DNA of 64,000 bases, from positions 314,214-378,213 of the forward strand of contig NW_004450665.1 in assembly GCF_000321225.1 (NCBI RefSeq), read 5' to 3'. The stretch is from Odobenus rosmarus divergens. Taxonomy: Eukaryota > Chordata > Mammalia > Carnivora > Odobenidae. Numbering within the stretch: position 1 is the stretch's first letter; each line of letters starts with the position of its first letter. The notes beneath the pieces were generated by a model. It was not told where the DNA came from, did not search any database, and saw nothing but the letters and a program-made list of their open reading frames with translations. Positions 38,441-49,305 of the stretch are shown one piece after another. The translations under genes were made by a program, and so were the position numbers.

Positions 38441-40934
38441 TGGTGCCATTAACTGAAATGAGATTGAGCAAGAGAATAAGAAGGTTAAGGACTAAACTAA
38501 CTCCCTTTGTGATGCCTCTGGTACATCCAAGTGGATATGTCAAGAAGGTCTGACACTCTCAACAGAAGTCTGAACCAGTGAAAGAAGCTTGGAACCATCC
38601 TAGACAGAACCAAGGACTGAGCCCTGAGAACTTCAACACCTAGCAGGTAGGGCAGTTCAGGTGGGGCCAGGAAACAGTTGAGTAGATGGTCCAGGGCTGG
38701 AATGTTATTCAGAAACCAAACTCCTTAAAATATTCCTTTGTCATCCTCTTGTGTTCAGAGATGCCTGTTCCAGGTCTCGCCATCATAGGTTCATTTTTGG
38801 AATGAGGCCAGGAGTGACTGAAAAGCAAGAACAGTGCATGTCCTTTCCCTTTCAGGGCCTAGCCCAGATAGTGCACTTCCACGGAGCTTAGTCACAACCC
38901 CCCCCCCCAAATTAAAAGGAGCATGGAAAATGGTGTCTTTAGCTGGGTGGCTCTAAGTCAAGCAAGACATAAATTCTGTTGCTGTAAAAGAAGGAGATCA
39001 TAGGTTTGGGGGAACAGTGTGCAGTAGGTTAATGACTTCTTTAAGGAGTCTGATGCTTTACTTTTTTTCCCTCGGAGACCAGGATACTCTCCCTTCCAAA
39101 AGCAGATGGCCACATGAAGGAGAGAAGATACCAGAACAAAACAGGAATTATGATAGGAAGGAAGAAAGGGGACAGGGCTGTTGACCATACATCCACAACT
39201 TTCTGCTGTAATCCTCAAGGTGGATGCAAGCTTTCTACTCTGGCCAAACTCAACAATTCATTATTCTATAGCCGCGTTTTGCACTTACTCATACTGGTGC
39301 AAGCCTTCACTTTCCCTCTGTGTAGAAAGGTTCTTCTCTTTCTTTCAGGCTAACCTGAATCTATGCTTCCTTCAAAGATTAACTTTTCCATAAATCTCAG
39401 TGTACTCATATAATAGTGATATATTATCCTAATTCTGTACCAATATTTTTAATATCAGGCATAGAGAGAGACCTGACTTGCCAATTACATTTTGATGAAT
39501 AAATGCAATTTCTTGAGGATAAAGCTGCCTTTATTCTTTGTGTCTCCAGAGTTTGTTTTAGAGTGTCTTGATTGATTAAAAAGAACTTACTCTTACTTAT
39601 CTAGGTTAAATACAGTTGGACCTGGAGATAGGTGAAGGAACTCATGATCTTTGCAGGGCCCTCTCCTTCTGTGAGCCTGTGATCTCTTAAAAGATGTTTT
39701 ATTCATAAAACAATGGGGAATACATTGTAATACTCTTAACTCAAAGTAAATTAACAAAGTAAAATAGAGTGATAGGTTTTATTACAATAGAAATGATTTT
39801 TAAGGTGTTTATATAGTAAGGCTACAATTAATGATTGATATGGTTGTCTAGAAATACATAATTGTTGGAAAGATGCAGACCAAATATACTTGATTATTCT
39901 TAATGGAAACTTTGGGCATAATGCAGGAGGTATAATAAATATCTCTGCATTTAAGTATTTCCATAAATGCATGCTTGCTAAAGTAGTACCATCAATATAA
40001 CATTAGGTTTTCTGGTTGTACAACTATAAAATTAAGTTATGTAGTAATGAAATACTAAATTAGTTGCTGGAATTATGATTACTTCTCTATATAATTTCAG
40101 TTTGAACAGGAAAAAATGTAAGGCAGTGATAATATACTTCAGAGAGAGTATGCCTTCAACTAAAATTGAAATCTAATTAGTGTGAAAATAAAAGTACTAA
40201 AATATCGTTGAGATCAATATTGATGGTAATACAGAAGAAAACTCTGCCCTGATTGTGGAAATAGCTCTGAGAGCCAAGGGTATGAAAAAGAGCATTTAAG
40301 AAATCAAACTTTCTAAATGAATTTCTTGGCTTGATAAGCAAAAATAAAATTGGGAGCCAAGATGAAAGAAAAAAAAATAAAATTCAAGAGGTAATTTGCA
40401 CTGGAATAGTAATTTATAAATCACTTTAAATAATTTTCCAATAGTTCACAAAATAACCTATACCTAACCTGAAGTTTTCTTTCCTAAACTTTAGGAGAAG
40501 GCATATTTAATGAGCAGGTATAAAATTTGTACTAATCTGAAAGCAGATTAAGTATTGCAGACTGGCCGCTGTACAATAACTAAGTGGGTGGGAAATCTCA
40601 GCTGACTCAGACTGAGAATATGGAGCTTGATTTTAAGGTCAAATGAAATTGTCTTCATATTCAGTGATCACTCTCTATGAATTAGATGAGGTTTAAACTC
40701 AGGTGTTCTGAAGTGATTACACCTACTAAATGGGATTAGGAGATTATTATATTGTCACTCTGAGTGGAGAAGTGGCAGCCTAGACCAAATCTGCCCTTCC
40801 CGCATAGTGTCTCTGCCCCCCACCCCATCCCTGTGCCCTCCGTTCTGGGCTGTTTCTCCTCCTGGTGCTCTCATTCTTCTTTGAGAGGCTACTGCCAGAG
40901 CTGGAATGCTCTTGAGCTTTGTAATTGAAAATGC
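38441..40934. other. Intronic sequence, nothing assigned
   Basis: No exon signals. There is a short C run at 38899-38908. The minus-strand frames at 38958-39218 and 39751-39972 lack domains. The rest is AT-rich. Confidence 0.45.
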
Positions 40935-41080
40935 GTTCCTCTGACCGGCTGCATGAGCATCACTGGGGAACGTGTTAGAATTACAGGATCTCAGACTCCA
41001 CCCCAGACTTAAGTAATCAGAATCTTCATTTTAACCAGATTTTCTAGTGACTTCTATGTGCATGAAAGTTTGAGAACTTT
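40935..41080 (+). mobile_element. MER5A-type hAT relic
   Basis: The text GCATCACTGGGGAACGTG near 40957, CCACCCCAGACTTAAG, and a terminal AAGTTTGAGAACTTTTG form the MER5A right part in order. The left terminal repeat is not clear. Confidence 0.7.
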
Positions 41081-42579
41081 TGTGTAGCAGTAGCTCAGGA
41101 TATTGGCAACAGCAAGCTATTCAGAGAAACACTCCACCGTTAATCATTATTGGGTATCGTGTGAATGTATTTGAGAGAAACAGTCTAGTTATATGGAGAA
41201 AAAAAAAAAGAAAAGAAAGCACTTTCAAAGTGTTTTGAAGACCACCATTGCACTCAGTTATGCTGTCAGAGTAACGTTCTCGAGATTTGAAAGAAAATTT
41301 CTTCTGCCATCTCTGTTTAAGTAGTATCCACAGAAGTGGGCTGTGGTGAACGAACCTGGTACCATTCACAGTTCTTAAGTCCATGAATACCATTTTTGGC
41401 AATGCTTTGCTATTAAAATCAAGTATAGAAACAAAAGAGATTGGGTAAAATAAAACTGCAACTGTCATCCATTCTAACCCTGGATAGAATTGTTGTATCC
41501 ATTCAAACAGCTACTCTGTCTGTAGCGTTTGATTTTATATTAATTATTATACACGTGACTTTCAAATGTTAGCTTTTGTTTGTTTTACCTATTGTGGTGT
41601 AAGTCAGTTTCATTTGAAAAAAAATGCATTCTGATTCTAAAGCATTTTGGAAAGCATTGCTACAACTGGAAGGAAGGTTTGCAGCTGAAAGAGTCCGATA
41701 CCAGGGCTCTCTGGGGACAGAGTTCATTGGATCTATCCCTTCTGGAGCCTTTTGATCACAGCAAACTGACGCCTGCCAACTTCCTGCACATTCCTGATCC
41801 TGCTCAACTAGTTCTCAAGTAGCCACATTGGAGCCATTGGGATTCATGTTTGATGCGACGCAAACTTCCAAGCCAGGACCTGCTGTAAAACAAACTATAT
41901 ATCTAATACTTTACTGGAGCAAGAGTCTGGATGTAAGACTAAAATCATACATAACACTAGTCCCTATTTTTTGCAGTAAAAGAGACGTTTCCTCCAAACT
42001 TACTTCAGTCCCGTGGTGTAACTTCACGGTCATCACATTCCTCCATTGCTTCAGTGGGTCGGCCAGCAGCCATTTCCTGAGGGTGGACGAGGCACCTGCC
42101 ATGCTAAAGACCAGAAGATAAAAATCCCTAACTGCAGAGTCTCACAGTTTAGAAGAGACAAGATGCTCAAGCAAATCACTACTATACAACGTGATAGTGG
42201 GTTATGGGACCTACGCAAATGGTTTTATGCGAGTATAGGAGAAGAAATAAACAGGAAGTCGGAAGCTAGATTAATTCGTATTTTGTTTTGCTTGGTGACT
42301 GACCCTAACATTTTTTAAATACAGGGATGAAGTATTAGGGTTTGAAATTACATTTGAATCCATTCGACTTGGAAATAAAACATCTCTCCCCATTAACAAC
42401 TAAATGCCAGTAATCAGCATGAGGACAGTGTCCATTTTAAAAATACAAATTATAAAGAAGAGACATTAAAAAATAAAATATTAAAATCCCATTTAAATAA
42501 AAGATCACTTTTAAAGAAATCCTTAATACTGAATTTTAGGACTATTCAGTCAATCTCACTTGATGGTTATATGCTCCTC

Positions 42580-42597
42580 GTGTGTGTGTGTGTGTGT
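42580..42597. repeat. (GT)n microsatellite
   Basis: An 18-base GT run. Confidence 0.9.
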
Positions 42598-43589
42598 AAG
42601 TACACAGTAGTCTTTTTTTATTGTTGAGAGGTGGGTTTTCTGCTTTGTGCATTATTTAGAGCACATGTAGATTCCAACCTGGTTTTCCTTTGCAACTCAG
42701 TCCTTTGCACTACTTCCCCCTGAATTAATTGCTATAATGAGCTGATGTAAATTACTTTCACTATTAGGCTGAGCTAATATTAACCCACAACCATTTAGAA
42801 AGTAAATATACCACACAGAGGCACATACAGACTTAAGTATCACGGATTTTTTTTTTTTAGTTTTCCATAATTTTGGAGTGTCCGTTCCGCTGCCTGGTCT
42901 CATGGTCTAGAGAATCAGGACTGTGAGCAGAAACACCTTCTGCAGAAGCCCCTGCCTGGGTGCCTGGGCAGGGTACAGGATGGCGCGGTTCTGCCTCCTT
43001 GTCATCACTTTCTCGCTTTCCCTGCTGGGAACCCTTCCAACATGTTAATTATGAAAATGCAACTCCCCTTTTAAGGCCCCGGGGGAGTGCTCTAAACTTT
43101 ATATTTATTTATGTTCTGCGTTTATTTATATTCTACCGATAACTACTCTGATATCCCTACCTCTGTAGCCTTTCCTATTCCTTTGACGAGTCATCAAATT
43201 CTGCCTGGTGTTGTATTTTGTGTGAATCTTATCCCCCATCTCCACCTAGGTGATCAGGTCTTTGGAGAAGGACCCTCTAGGTAGCCTTGATAACACCAAG
43301 CCCAAATTCAAGTGAAATACAAGTGCCTTTTTAGCATAGAATGAATTTTCCATCCCCCCCATGATAACCCAACATTGTGTCTTTGCTTCTGTTGTATTTT
43401 CCCCCCAGGAATGCACTTCCTCTCAGTTTCTTCTCTTACAATCCTGTCTGTTCATCGAGGCTCTACTTAAAGACTTTATATTGTGCCCCAAATCTACATA
43501 TGATCACTCCTATGTGACTCCATCCTGCATTATTTGCCCCTGATTATTGCACTTTTCATTTCCATCTTACATGGTAGTTTTCATATGTA

Positions 43590-43700
43590 CGGTATATTCA
43601 CTTTTGTCGGCTGTCAGTTCTTGAAATCTTATTTACCTTCTGTTTCCCATGTGTTGTGCACATAGCAAGTGTTCAGTAGATGTTTGTTGCGTGACTAAAG
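43590..43700 (+). mobile_element. L2 3' tail
   Basis: The sequence GTGCACATAGCAAGTGTTCA followed by a GATGTTTGTTGCG stretch matches the L2 end. Upstream C/T-rich text from 43420 may be more of the same LINE. Confidence 0.6.
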
Positions 43701-44299
43701 GTTTGCAAAGAGCTGTAGAGGAATGGCATTCCTACGTGAGGTTCTATGCCTCGTGGGGGTGTGCCTGCCACACCAGGTTTAGGCATGACTGATGGTAAAT
43801 CAAGAATGGGACATAGCGAATGCTGTCTCTGAAGCAACTCCTATCAAAATTTGCAGCAATAAGCTACCAGGGCATTATGACTAAGGGGTCCCATGCAGCG
43901 TGGCTGTCTTATCGGCCCATTGCCTGTGACCCACTACTAGAGATTCTACTGTTTAAATCTGGGCAGACGTTTCCATTTTAGAGAGTTTCTTAATAAAATC
44001 TTGAAATCTTTTGTGAATGTTAATACATAATAATACCTTTGTTATCTGTGAGCATCTCTATCGGGATCTTAAAGAATCAGGTTGTGGGGAAGTCACAGAG
44101 AGGAATTGGGAGGAATAAGGGGATAGGACTATGAGAAAGGAAAGAGTCTGCTGTTGAAATAAGAGTGTTTCTGAACAGATTTCAACCTCACTGTTGTGAA
44201 GGTACAGGCAGGCGATGAAATTGTGCCCTGGAAGCTGCAGTCCAGATATTCATAGTTCCCATATGTTGCCCCTCTCTTTCCTGCCTATTAATTATCTCG

Positions 44300-44350
44300 T
44301 TTATGAGCATTTCCTACAAACCTTAAAACTACTTATCAGGTAGGTTAAAT
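44300..44350 (-). mobile_element. MIR SINE, antisense, left piece (split by ERV)
   Basis: This is the left part of an antisense MIR, ending with the 4-base AAAT target at 44347-44350. The right part resumes at 49306 and gives the MIR antisense core in order. The provirus therefore inserted into a pre-existing MIR. Confidence 0.65.
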
Positions 44351-44682
44351 TGATAAGGGAAATCTGTGTCCTAAGATGGCCAACCAAGCCAGCGAGAGAG
44401 TCCCGGTCCTTGCCCCCGGGCTCTTCCGGGTTCTTCTCCCTGCTCTGCTTCCCACGTGCACCAATCCGGGTTCTTCTCCCTGCCCCACTTCACACATACA
44501 CCAAGAGTGCCAAGTATGCAGAAGAAGTGTATAGATTGCCCCCTTTGTTTATGCTCAGGGCGCAGACCTTTGGAGACCACTCTCCTCTGAGCCCGCTGGC
44601 GTTAAATAAAGCTCCTATTCTCCAAGATCTCCGAGTGTCACTTGGTTCTTCCGTTGGGCGATCCAGTCCAGGTTCCATAACA
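44351..44682 (+). repeat. ERV 5' LTR
   Basis: The 332-bp LTR begins TGATAAGG and ends ATAACA. U3 holds two adjacent 40-base direct repeats (44426-44465 and 44466-44505). The first contains a CACGTG E-box (44453-44458) and CCAAT (44461-44465). The TATA position reads TATAGA (44530-44535). The polyadenylation signal AATAAA is intact at 44605-44610. The frame at 44350-44883 is a shadow across the LTR and PBS. Confidence 0.95.
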
Positions 44683-44684
44683 TT

Positions 44685-44702
44685 TGGTTCTCTGACTGGG
44701 AA
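44685..44702 (+). other. ERV primer binding site, tRNA-Glu type
   Basis: TGGTTCTCTGACTGGGAA follows the LTR after two bases. It matches the complement of the 3' end of mammalian tRNA-Glu at 16 of 18 positions, which is the primer of the HERV-E-like group. The two differences are both C to T. Confidence 0.85.
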
Positions 44703-45384
44703 ACCCAACCGCGCTGGCCCATTGTTGCCACCGGTTTGGGAGCAATGGCGGGGTGGTGATGGAACGAGGGATCATAACAGAGAAGGCACACCTTGCCTAA
44801 TTTTTGGCAGTGTCCCACCCCGGTCACCTTGGGCCGGCCCCACTCCGCTGTTCCTGCTGGACTCCAGGAGACTTGGCAGGTGAGGACCTGGTCCCGACAT
44901 CAGATTCTGGGAAGGCCTAGGGCCCCAGGATCCAGACAGGCCCACGACCACTGGGGTGGAAGGGGAGCCTGATCACCTCCCAGAGACCTCTTAGAGGTCT
45001 CACAGGTAGGGATTCCCAGGGAGGGAATGTAATAACTTCTGGAGTGTGAACGTGCAGTCCGACCTTGCTTGCTCAAGCAGACTGATTCTGTGACTCCATG
45101 GGCGGGCACCCTTAAGGTCCCCAGAAGCCTACGGTGTCTGAGTGGGCCCGTCTGCAATTCCATGGCGAATGGCATATAGTCTATGGCGGCATCGGAATAG
45201 TTTCCGATCGTAAGGCACAACACTGAGATCGCTATAGCTAAGCCTCACCTAAGCTCCTGCAGGACATGGCCGGATGGGCATCTGATTGGTCTCCTCATCT
45301 CAGGAGGCACCCTCCCCCTTTGTCTGTCTCTGCGCCACTACACAGGGGGACATCACCATAGATGTGACCCGCATTTGTGGCATT
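44703..45384 (+). other. ERV leader region
   Basis: GC-rich, non-coding text of the size expected between PBS and gag. No gag start follows. The reading frame instead runs into RNase H from about 45385-45400. The exact junction cannot be placed by eye. The 107-codon minus-strand frame at 44900-45223 is not supported. Confidence 0.7.
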
Positions 45385-46378
45385 ACCAGCTGGATGGTCA
45401 GCTCAACAGGCTGAATTATATGCTTTAGTCCGAGCCCTCACCCTCGGTGAAGGCAAGTGAGTCAGTATCTATACTGACTCTCGGTACACCTTTGCTACTG
45501 TACATGGAGCCATCTAAAAGGAAAGGGGTCTCCTAACTGCAGCAGGAAAAGCTATCAAGAGCAAGGAGGAGATACTGAGACTCCTCGAAGCCATCTGGTT
45601 TCCAAAGGAAGTAGCAATCTTGCACTGTAAGGGACACCAGAAAGGAGATGGCCCCAGAGCGTGGGGAAATCGTCTGGCAGATGAGGCAGCCAAGACTACA
45701 GCCAGTGAGAACATGGACAGAGCCCCTTCCCTCACCATGGCCCTAACATCCCCGGAAGAAGTCCCTCCGCCCAGTTACACTAAAAAGGAAAAGGAATGGG
45801 CTATGGCTGAGGGGGCCACCCTGACTGAAAAGGGATGGTGGATGATGCCAGATGGGTGCATCTTTGTTCCAACAGCAACTGGAGGGCATCTAGTCAAGGA
45901 ACATCACTGACTCTCTCATCTGGGAAAAACTGCATTAGAGGCCCTTCTCAGGAAGCACCACTACATCAGTCAGCTGCCAGCACTATGCCGAGCAACGAGT
46001 GAACGATGCATAACATTTGCTAAAAATAATGCTTGGTCGGCACCACAGTCCCCACCAGGTGTCCAGAGGTTGGGAGCAACCCCCTTCAAAGATCTAGAGG
46101 TAGACTCCACAGATGTGCAGCCGAGCAGGGGGTTCAAATATCTCCTAGTAATAGTATGCACATACTCTGGATGGGTTGAAGCCTTCCCAATCAGGACAGA
46201 GCAAAGCCAGGAAGTAGCTAAAGTCCTCTTGTGGGAGATCGTGCCCCGGTTCAGCCTACCATTAACAATCCATAGTGACAATGGACCCGCATTTGTGGCA
46301 GACATCGTACACGTCTTGACCAAATCTCTCAATGTCACCTGGAGACTCCACACTGCTTACCAGCCCCAAAGTTCAGGG
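45385..46378 (+). pseudogene. ERV pol fragment: RNase H to integrase core, displaced and broken
   Basis: In a single frame the sequence shows the RNase H portion (AQQAELYAL near 45410, the YTDSRY acidic motif near 45472, and LADEAAK near 45676), then the integrase N-terminal His/Cys region (45890-46010), then the core (first acidic motif EVDSTD near 46097, second SDNGPAF near 46275). Stops occur at 45458-45460, 45515-45517 and 45908-45910. The frame continues to YQPQSSGK at 46355-46378 and then becomes gag-side sequence. The third acidic residue of the integrase triad would lie just beyond and is missing. RT proper is absent upstream. In an ordinary provirus this segment follows gag and RT; here it precedes gag. 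Confidence 0.88.
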
Positions 46379-47865
46379 AAAGGGCTTTTCAGGAGACTAT
46401 GGAGTCAGGATGAACCCCGGCAAGTTGAGAACCCTGTGTGAATTGGAATGGCCCACCTTTGATGTCGGGTGGCCTTCAGAAGGGACATTCGATGTCCCAA
46501 TGATTTGAGTATGGCGAGTCATAACAGGAGAACCAGGACACCCTGACCAGTTTCCGTACATTGACTCCTAGCTAGGAATTGCTCAGACCCTTACCCCCTG
46601 AGTGCGATTCGCTTGCAGTAGGCAGGGACAGGCCAGGGTCTTAATCACCTCATCCAAGCGACCTAAAGAAAACCAGCAAAAGCCCCAGTCTCCACAAATC
46701 CTAGCCGGAGATCCCAAGGACAAACCAACCTGCCCCTACCGTACATACCCCCAAGACCATCTACACCTGGCCCTTCAGCTCCAGACACTCTGCCGCCATT
46801 GGTTTCACCAGTGCCCCCAGGCCCAGAGGATCCACTTTCTCCAGGACCAACAGCCAGGCTGCACCCCAGGGCACAAGAGCCCCCCAAATGCTGGTACGAG
46901 AGATGTGGGAACCCGAGAGACATGATGAAGATGGGATGGTCCAACCCGGCTGTTCCATGATGTATTATCCCATTCTCCACCACCAGCCTCCTCAACTGGA
47001 AACATAACACCCCATCCTACTCTGAGAAACCACAGGCCATGGTAGACCTCATAGAAACCCTCTTCCAGACTCATCGACCAACCTGGGAAGACTGCCAGCA
47101 GTTACTCCGCACCCTGTTTAACACAGAGGAAAGGAGGAGAATACTGCATGGCAGTACCTGGAAGAGCATGCACCAGCAGGAGTCATCATCCCTGCTCCCT
47201 GGGCTAATACGGCCGCACCCAAAGAGCAACCAGCATGGGACTTCACCACAACCGAGGGACAGGACCACATCACCGGTACCAGGAGGCCCTCCTCCAGGGA
47301 ATCCAGGCAGGAGCTAAGAAACCCATGAACATGACTAAGGTATCCTCGGTCACTCAACAACCAGGGGAGTCCCCCGGGGACTACTACAAAAGACTACGTG
47401 ATATACACTCCATTTGACCCTGAGGCACAGGAAAGCCAACAGATGGTAAACACCTCCTTTGTGGCTCAGGCCACCCCAGACATCAGAAAAAAACTTCAGA
47501 AACTAGAGGGTTGTGCTGGGATGAACATCACCCAACTAATAGAGATTACCAATAAGGTCTACATGAACAGGGAGGTCGCAGCCGAACGGGAAGCCAACAA
47601 AAAGATGAAAGTCAGCCTCCTCGCCGCTGCCTGGAAAGAAAAGGACAACACAAAGAAAAGGAGAGACCCCAACCACCGAAAGGGGGGAAGTACAGCCCCC
47701 CCTTGGCAAGGGATCAGTGTGCCTGCTGGAAAGAGAAAGGGCATTGGAAAAACAAATGCCCAGCCGCTACAAGGAAGAAACCCGAGAGGAGGCCCTCACA
47801 GGCCTTGCGGGAATGGACTCAGACTGAGGGGGACCGGGCTCTTTCCTCCTCGGCCACCATGAGCC
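46379..47865 (+). pseudogene. ERV gag pseudogene (matrix, proline-rich, capsid, nucleocapsid)
   Basis: Gag-like text starts right at the integrase junction. Matrix-type sequence covers 46420-46660, with in-frame stops at 46506, 46569 and 46599. The proline-rich linker (about 46790-46880) is in a shifted frame. Capsid follows: AMVDLIETLFQTHRPTW near 47038, and the major homology-type region near 47355-47500, again with frame changes. The 154-codon frame 47398-47862 is the best surviving piece. The nucleocapsid knuckle at 47718-47760 reads CACWKEKGHWKNKC: its second cysteine is displaced by one residue from the usual CX2CX4HX4C. It also lies in a different frame from the capsid. Confidence 0.88.
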
Positions 47866-48190
47866 CACGGTCAGAATGAAGGTGGGGGACCAACCAGTGA
47901 CTTTTATGGTTGATACTGGGGCCCAGCACTCTGTTGTCACCTCCCCAGTGGCCCCTTTCAGCAAAAGGACTGCGACCATCCTTGGGGCCACTGGTGCCCG
48001 CCCATGGATACAACAGCCCTTTTGCCAGGCTCACCAGTGTGAACTTGGGGGCCACCAGGTCCGATATGAATTCCTTTATCTGCCTGATTGCCCTGTCCCT
48101 CTCCCAGGCTCAGATAACCTTTGAGCCCACTGGACACACTAGCCTCTGACTGAACCCAAGGCAAAAGGAGATGGGGTCTCTGAACAGTAG
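47866..48190 (+). pseudogene. ERV protease pseudogene and start of RT
   Basis: The 82-codon frame 47876-48124 contains the retroviral aspartic protease signature VDTGAQHSVV near 47909 and continues through the family's C-terminal part. A neighbouring frame (QITFEPTGH near 48109) reads into the RT N-terminus, then meets a stop at 48147 and fades by about 48190. The RT palm with its YxDD motif is not present anywhere in the provirus. Nucleocapsid and protease are not in a common open frame. Confidence 0.82.
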
Positions 48191-48244
48191 AGTGAATGAA
48201 TCACACCCTCAAGGGAACCTCAGCAAAGTTTTGTCAGGAGACTA

Positions 48245-48770
48245 ACTTCCATTGCCAGATCTGCTACCCCTAGCTCTCCTGCATGCTCGCTGCATGCCTG
48301 GGACTTCAGTTTTCTCCGCATTCAAATTAATATATGGATGGCCTCCCCCGTGCTTGGGAAGCCTTCCAGGAAACTGGCATCAGCTTGGAGATAAAGGGTT
48401 AAAGGAGCAGCTTCAGGCCCTGGGGGCCACCCTAAATAAATTACAAAAGTACACCTTTTGAGAGGGCCCCAATCTCCTTAGCGTCTCAGGTACACTCCTT
48501 CCAGACAGGCGACTCAGTTTGGGTCAAAGATTGGAAGAAAGAAGAAAGCTCACCATTCGGACGAGGAGCCGTGCCAGTGGAGAGTCCAGCCAGACTTCAC
48601 AAACCCACTCCGGCTTCACCTTCAACGAGACCCCACCGACTGATGGACACCTGCTCACCGTGGTCCCTGGCTCTCATCGGCGTGATTTCCCTCCTCTTGG
48701 GAGTCGGACTCTACACAGTTGCCCCTCCTGACTGGACTTTCCCCGGAGGCTTCTACCTAAGGTCATAGAT
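48245..48770 (+). pseudogene. ERV integrase C-terminal region and env start, remnants
   Basis: The 69-codon frame 48252-48461 (DLLPLALLHARCMPG near 48255) continues integrase sequence just after the part cut off at 46378, with roughly 25 residues missing between them. A stop at 48459-48461 breaks it. A second piece (VWVKDWKKE near 48520) leads into the overlapping env start, whose hydrophobic leader-like stretch SLALIGVISLLLGVGLY lies near 48667. Nearly all of env is deleted after about 48770. Confidence 0.8.
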
Positions 48771-48973
48771 CCCACTTTTACTGGCCCTCTGCTGTCTCCT
48801 CCTGAGTGCATTTCACCAGGGTTTTCCTGGCCCCAGTCAGTCCTGGTCTTCTGCTGCCTGGTGTGCTTTATGATTAAGCCCGTGTTCGCCCCAAACCTTG
48901 CAGTCAACCCTCAGAGTCAAACAGAATGATGCCCTCTAAACTAGGTGTTTAAAAGGGGCATCAAAGTGGGAAA
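48771..48973 (+). other. ERV 3' non-coding region and purine-rich tract
   Basis: This residual sequence has no env domain that I can recognise. It ends with a purine-rich stretch (48950-48973, AAAAGGGG then AAAGTGGGAAA) at the place of the polypurine tract, directly before the 3' LTR. Confidence 0.6.
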
Positions 48974-49305
48974 TGATAAGGAAAATCTGTGTCCTAAGAC
49001 GGCCGACCAAAAGTGAGAGAGTCTCAGTCCTTGCCCCCGGGCTCTTCCGGGTTCTTCTCCCTGCTCTGCTTCCCACGTGCACCAATCCGTGTTCTTCTCC
49101 CTGCCCTGCTTCGCGAATGCACCAAGAGTGCCAAGTGTGTGGAAGTAGAAGTGTATAAATTGCCCCCTTTGTTTGTGCTCGAGGCGCAGACCTTTGGAGA
49201 CCACTCTCCTCAGAGCCCGCCTGCATTAAATAACCTCCTATCCTCCAAGATCTCCGAGTGCTGCTTGGTTCTTCCGTCGGGTGATCCAGTCCAGGTTCTG
49301 TAACA
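48974..49305 (+). repeat. ERV 3' LTR
   Basis: This LTR is also 332 bp and begins TGATAAGG, ending GTAACA. It has the same 40-base U3 repeat layout. It differs from the 5' LTR at about 10% of positions by eye. Here the TATA box is intact (TATAAA at 49154-49159), but the polyadenylation signal is lost through a small deletion (AAATAACC near 49229). The 5' LTR has the opposite defects. Confidence 0.95.

Larger units (their letters stand above)
41081..44289. other. Intronic sequence before the provirus
   Basis: No supported exon. A (GT)n run is at 42580-42597 and an L2 tail at 43590-43700. A 22-codon frame at 42980-43048 starts MARFCLLVITFSLSLLG and resembles a signal peptide, but it ends with TAA and has no splice donor. 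The frames at 41121-41468 (minus), 41580-41822 and 41828-42121 have no domain signature. Confidence 0.4.
44351..49305 (+). mobile_element. Class I (gammaretrovirus-like) endogenous retrovirus, rearranged
   Basis: This is a complete proviral unit in outline: LTR, PBS, leader, internal genes, LTR. It spans 4955 bases and is flanked by the 4-base duplication AAAT (44347-44350 and 49306-49309), the size used by gammaretroviral integrases. The primer site fits tRNA-Glu, as in the ERV-E group. The two LTRs differ at about 30-35 of 330 positions by eye, so the insertion is old and long fixed. The internal order is abnormal: RNase H and integrase N-terminal/core, then gag, protease and the start of RT, then the integrase C-terminal region and an env stub. 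Most of RT and env is absent. All genes carry stops or frameshifts, so no product is expected. Confidence 0.93.

Noticed and set aside
44371..44827. Several minus-strand frames in both LTRs
   Set aside because: Frames in the same position of both LTRs simply repeat the same non-coding sequence. I found no support for an antisense viral gene.
44350..44883. 177-codon frame across the 5' LTR
   Set aside because: It spans LTR, PBS and leader, which are non-coding in retroviruses. It is an accident of the GC-rich LTR.
48667..48770. Possible surviving env gene
   Set aside because: Only the hydrophobic start is readable, and stops and deletion follow at once. There is no surface or transmembrane domain.
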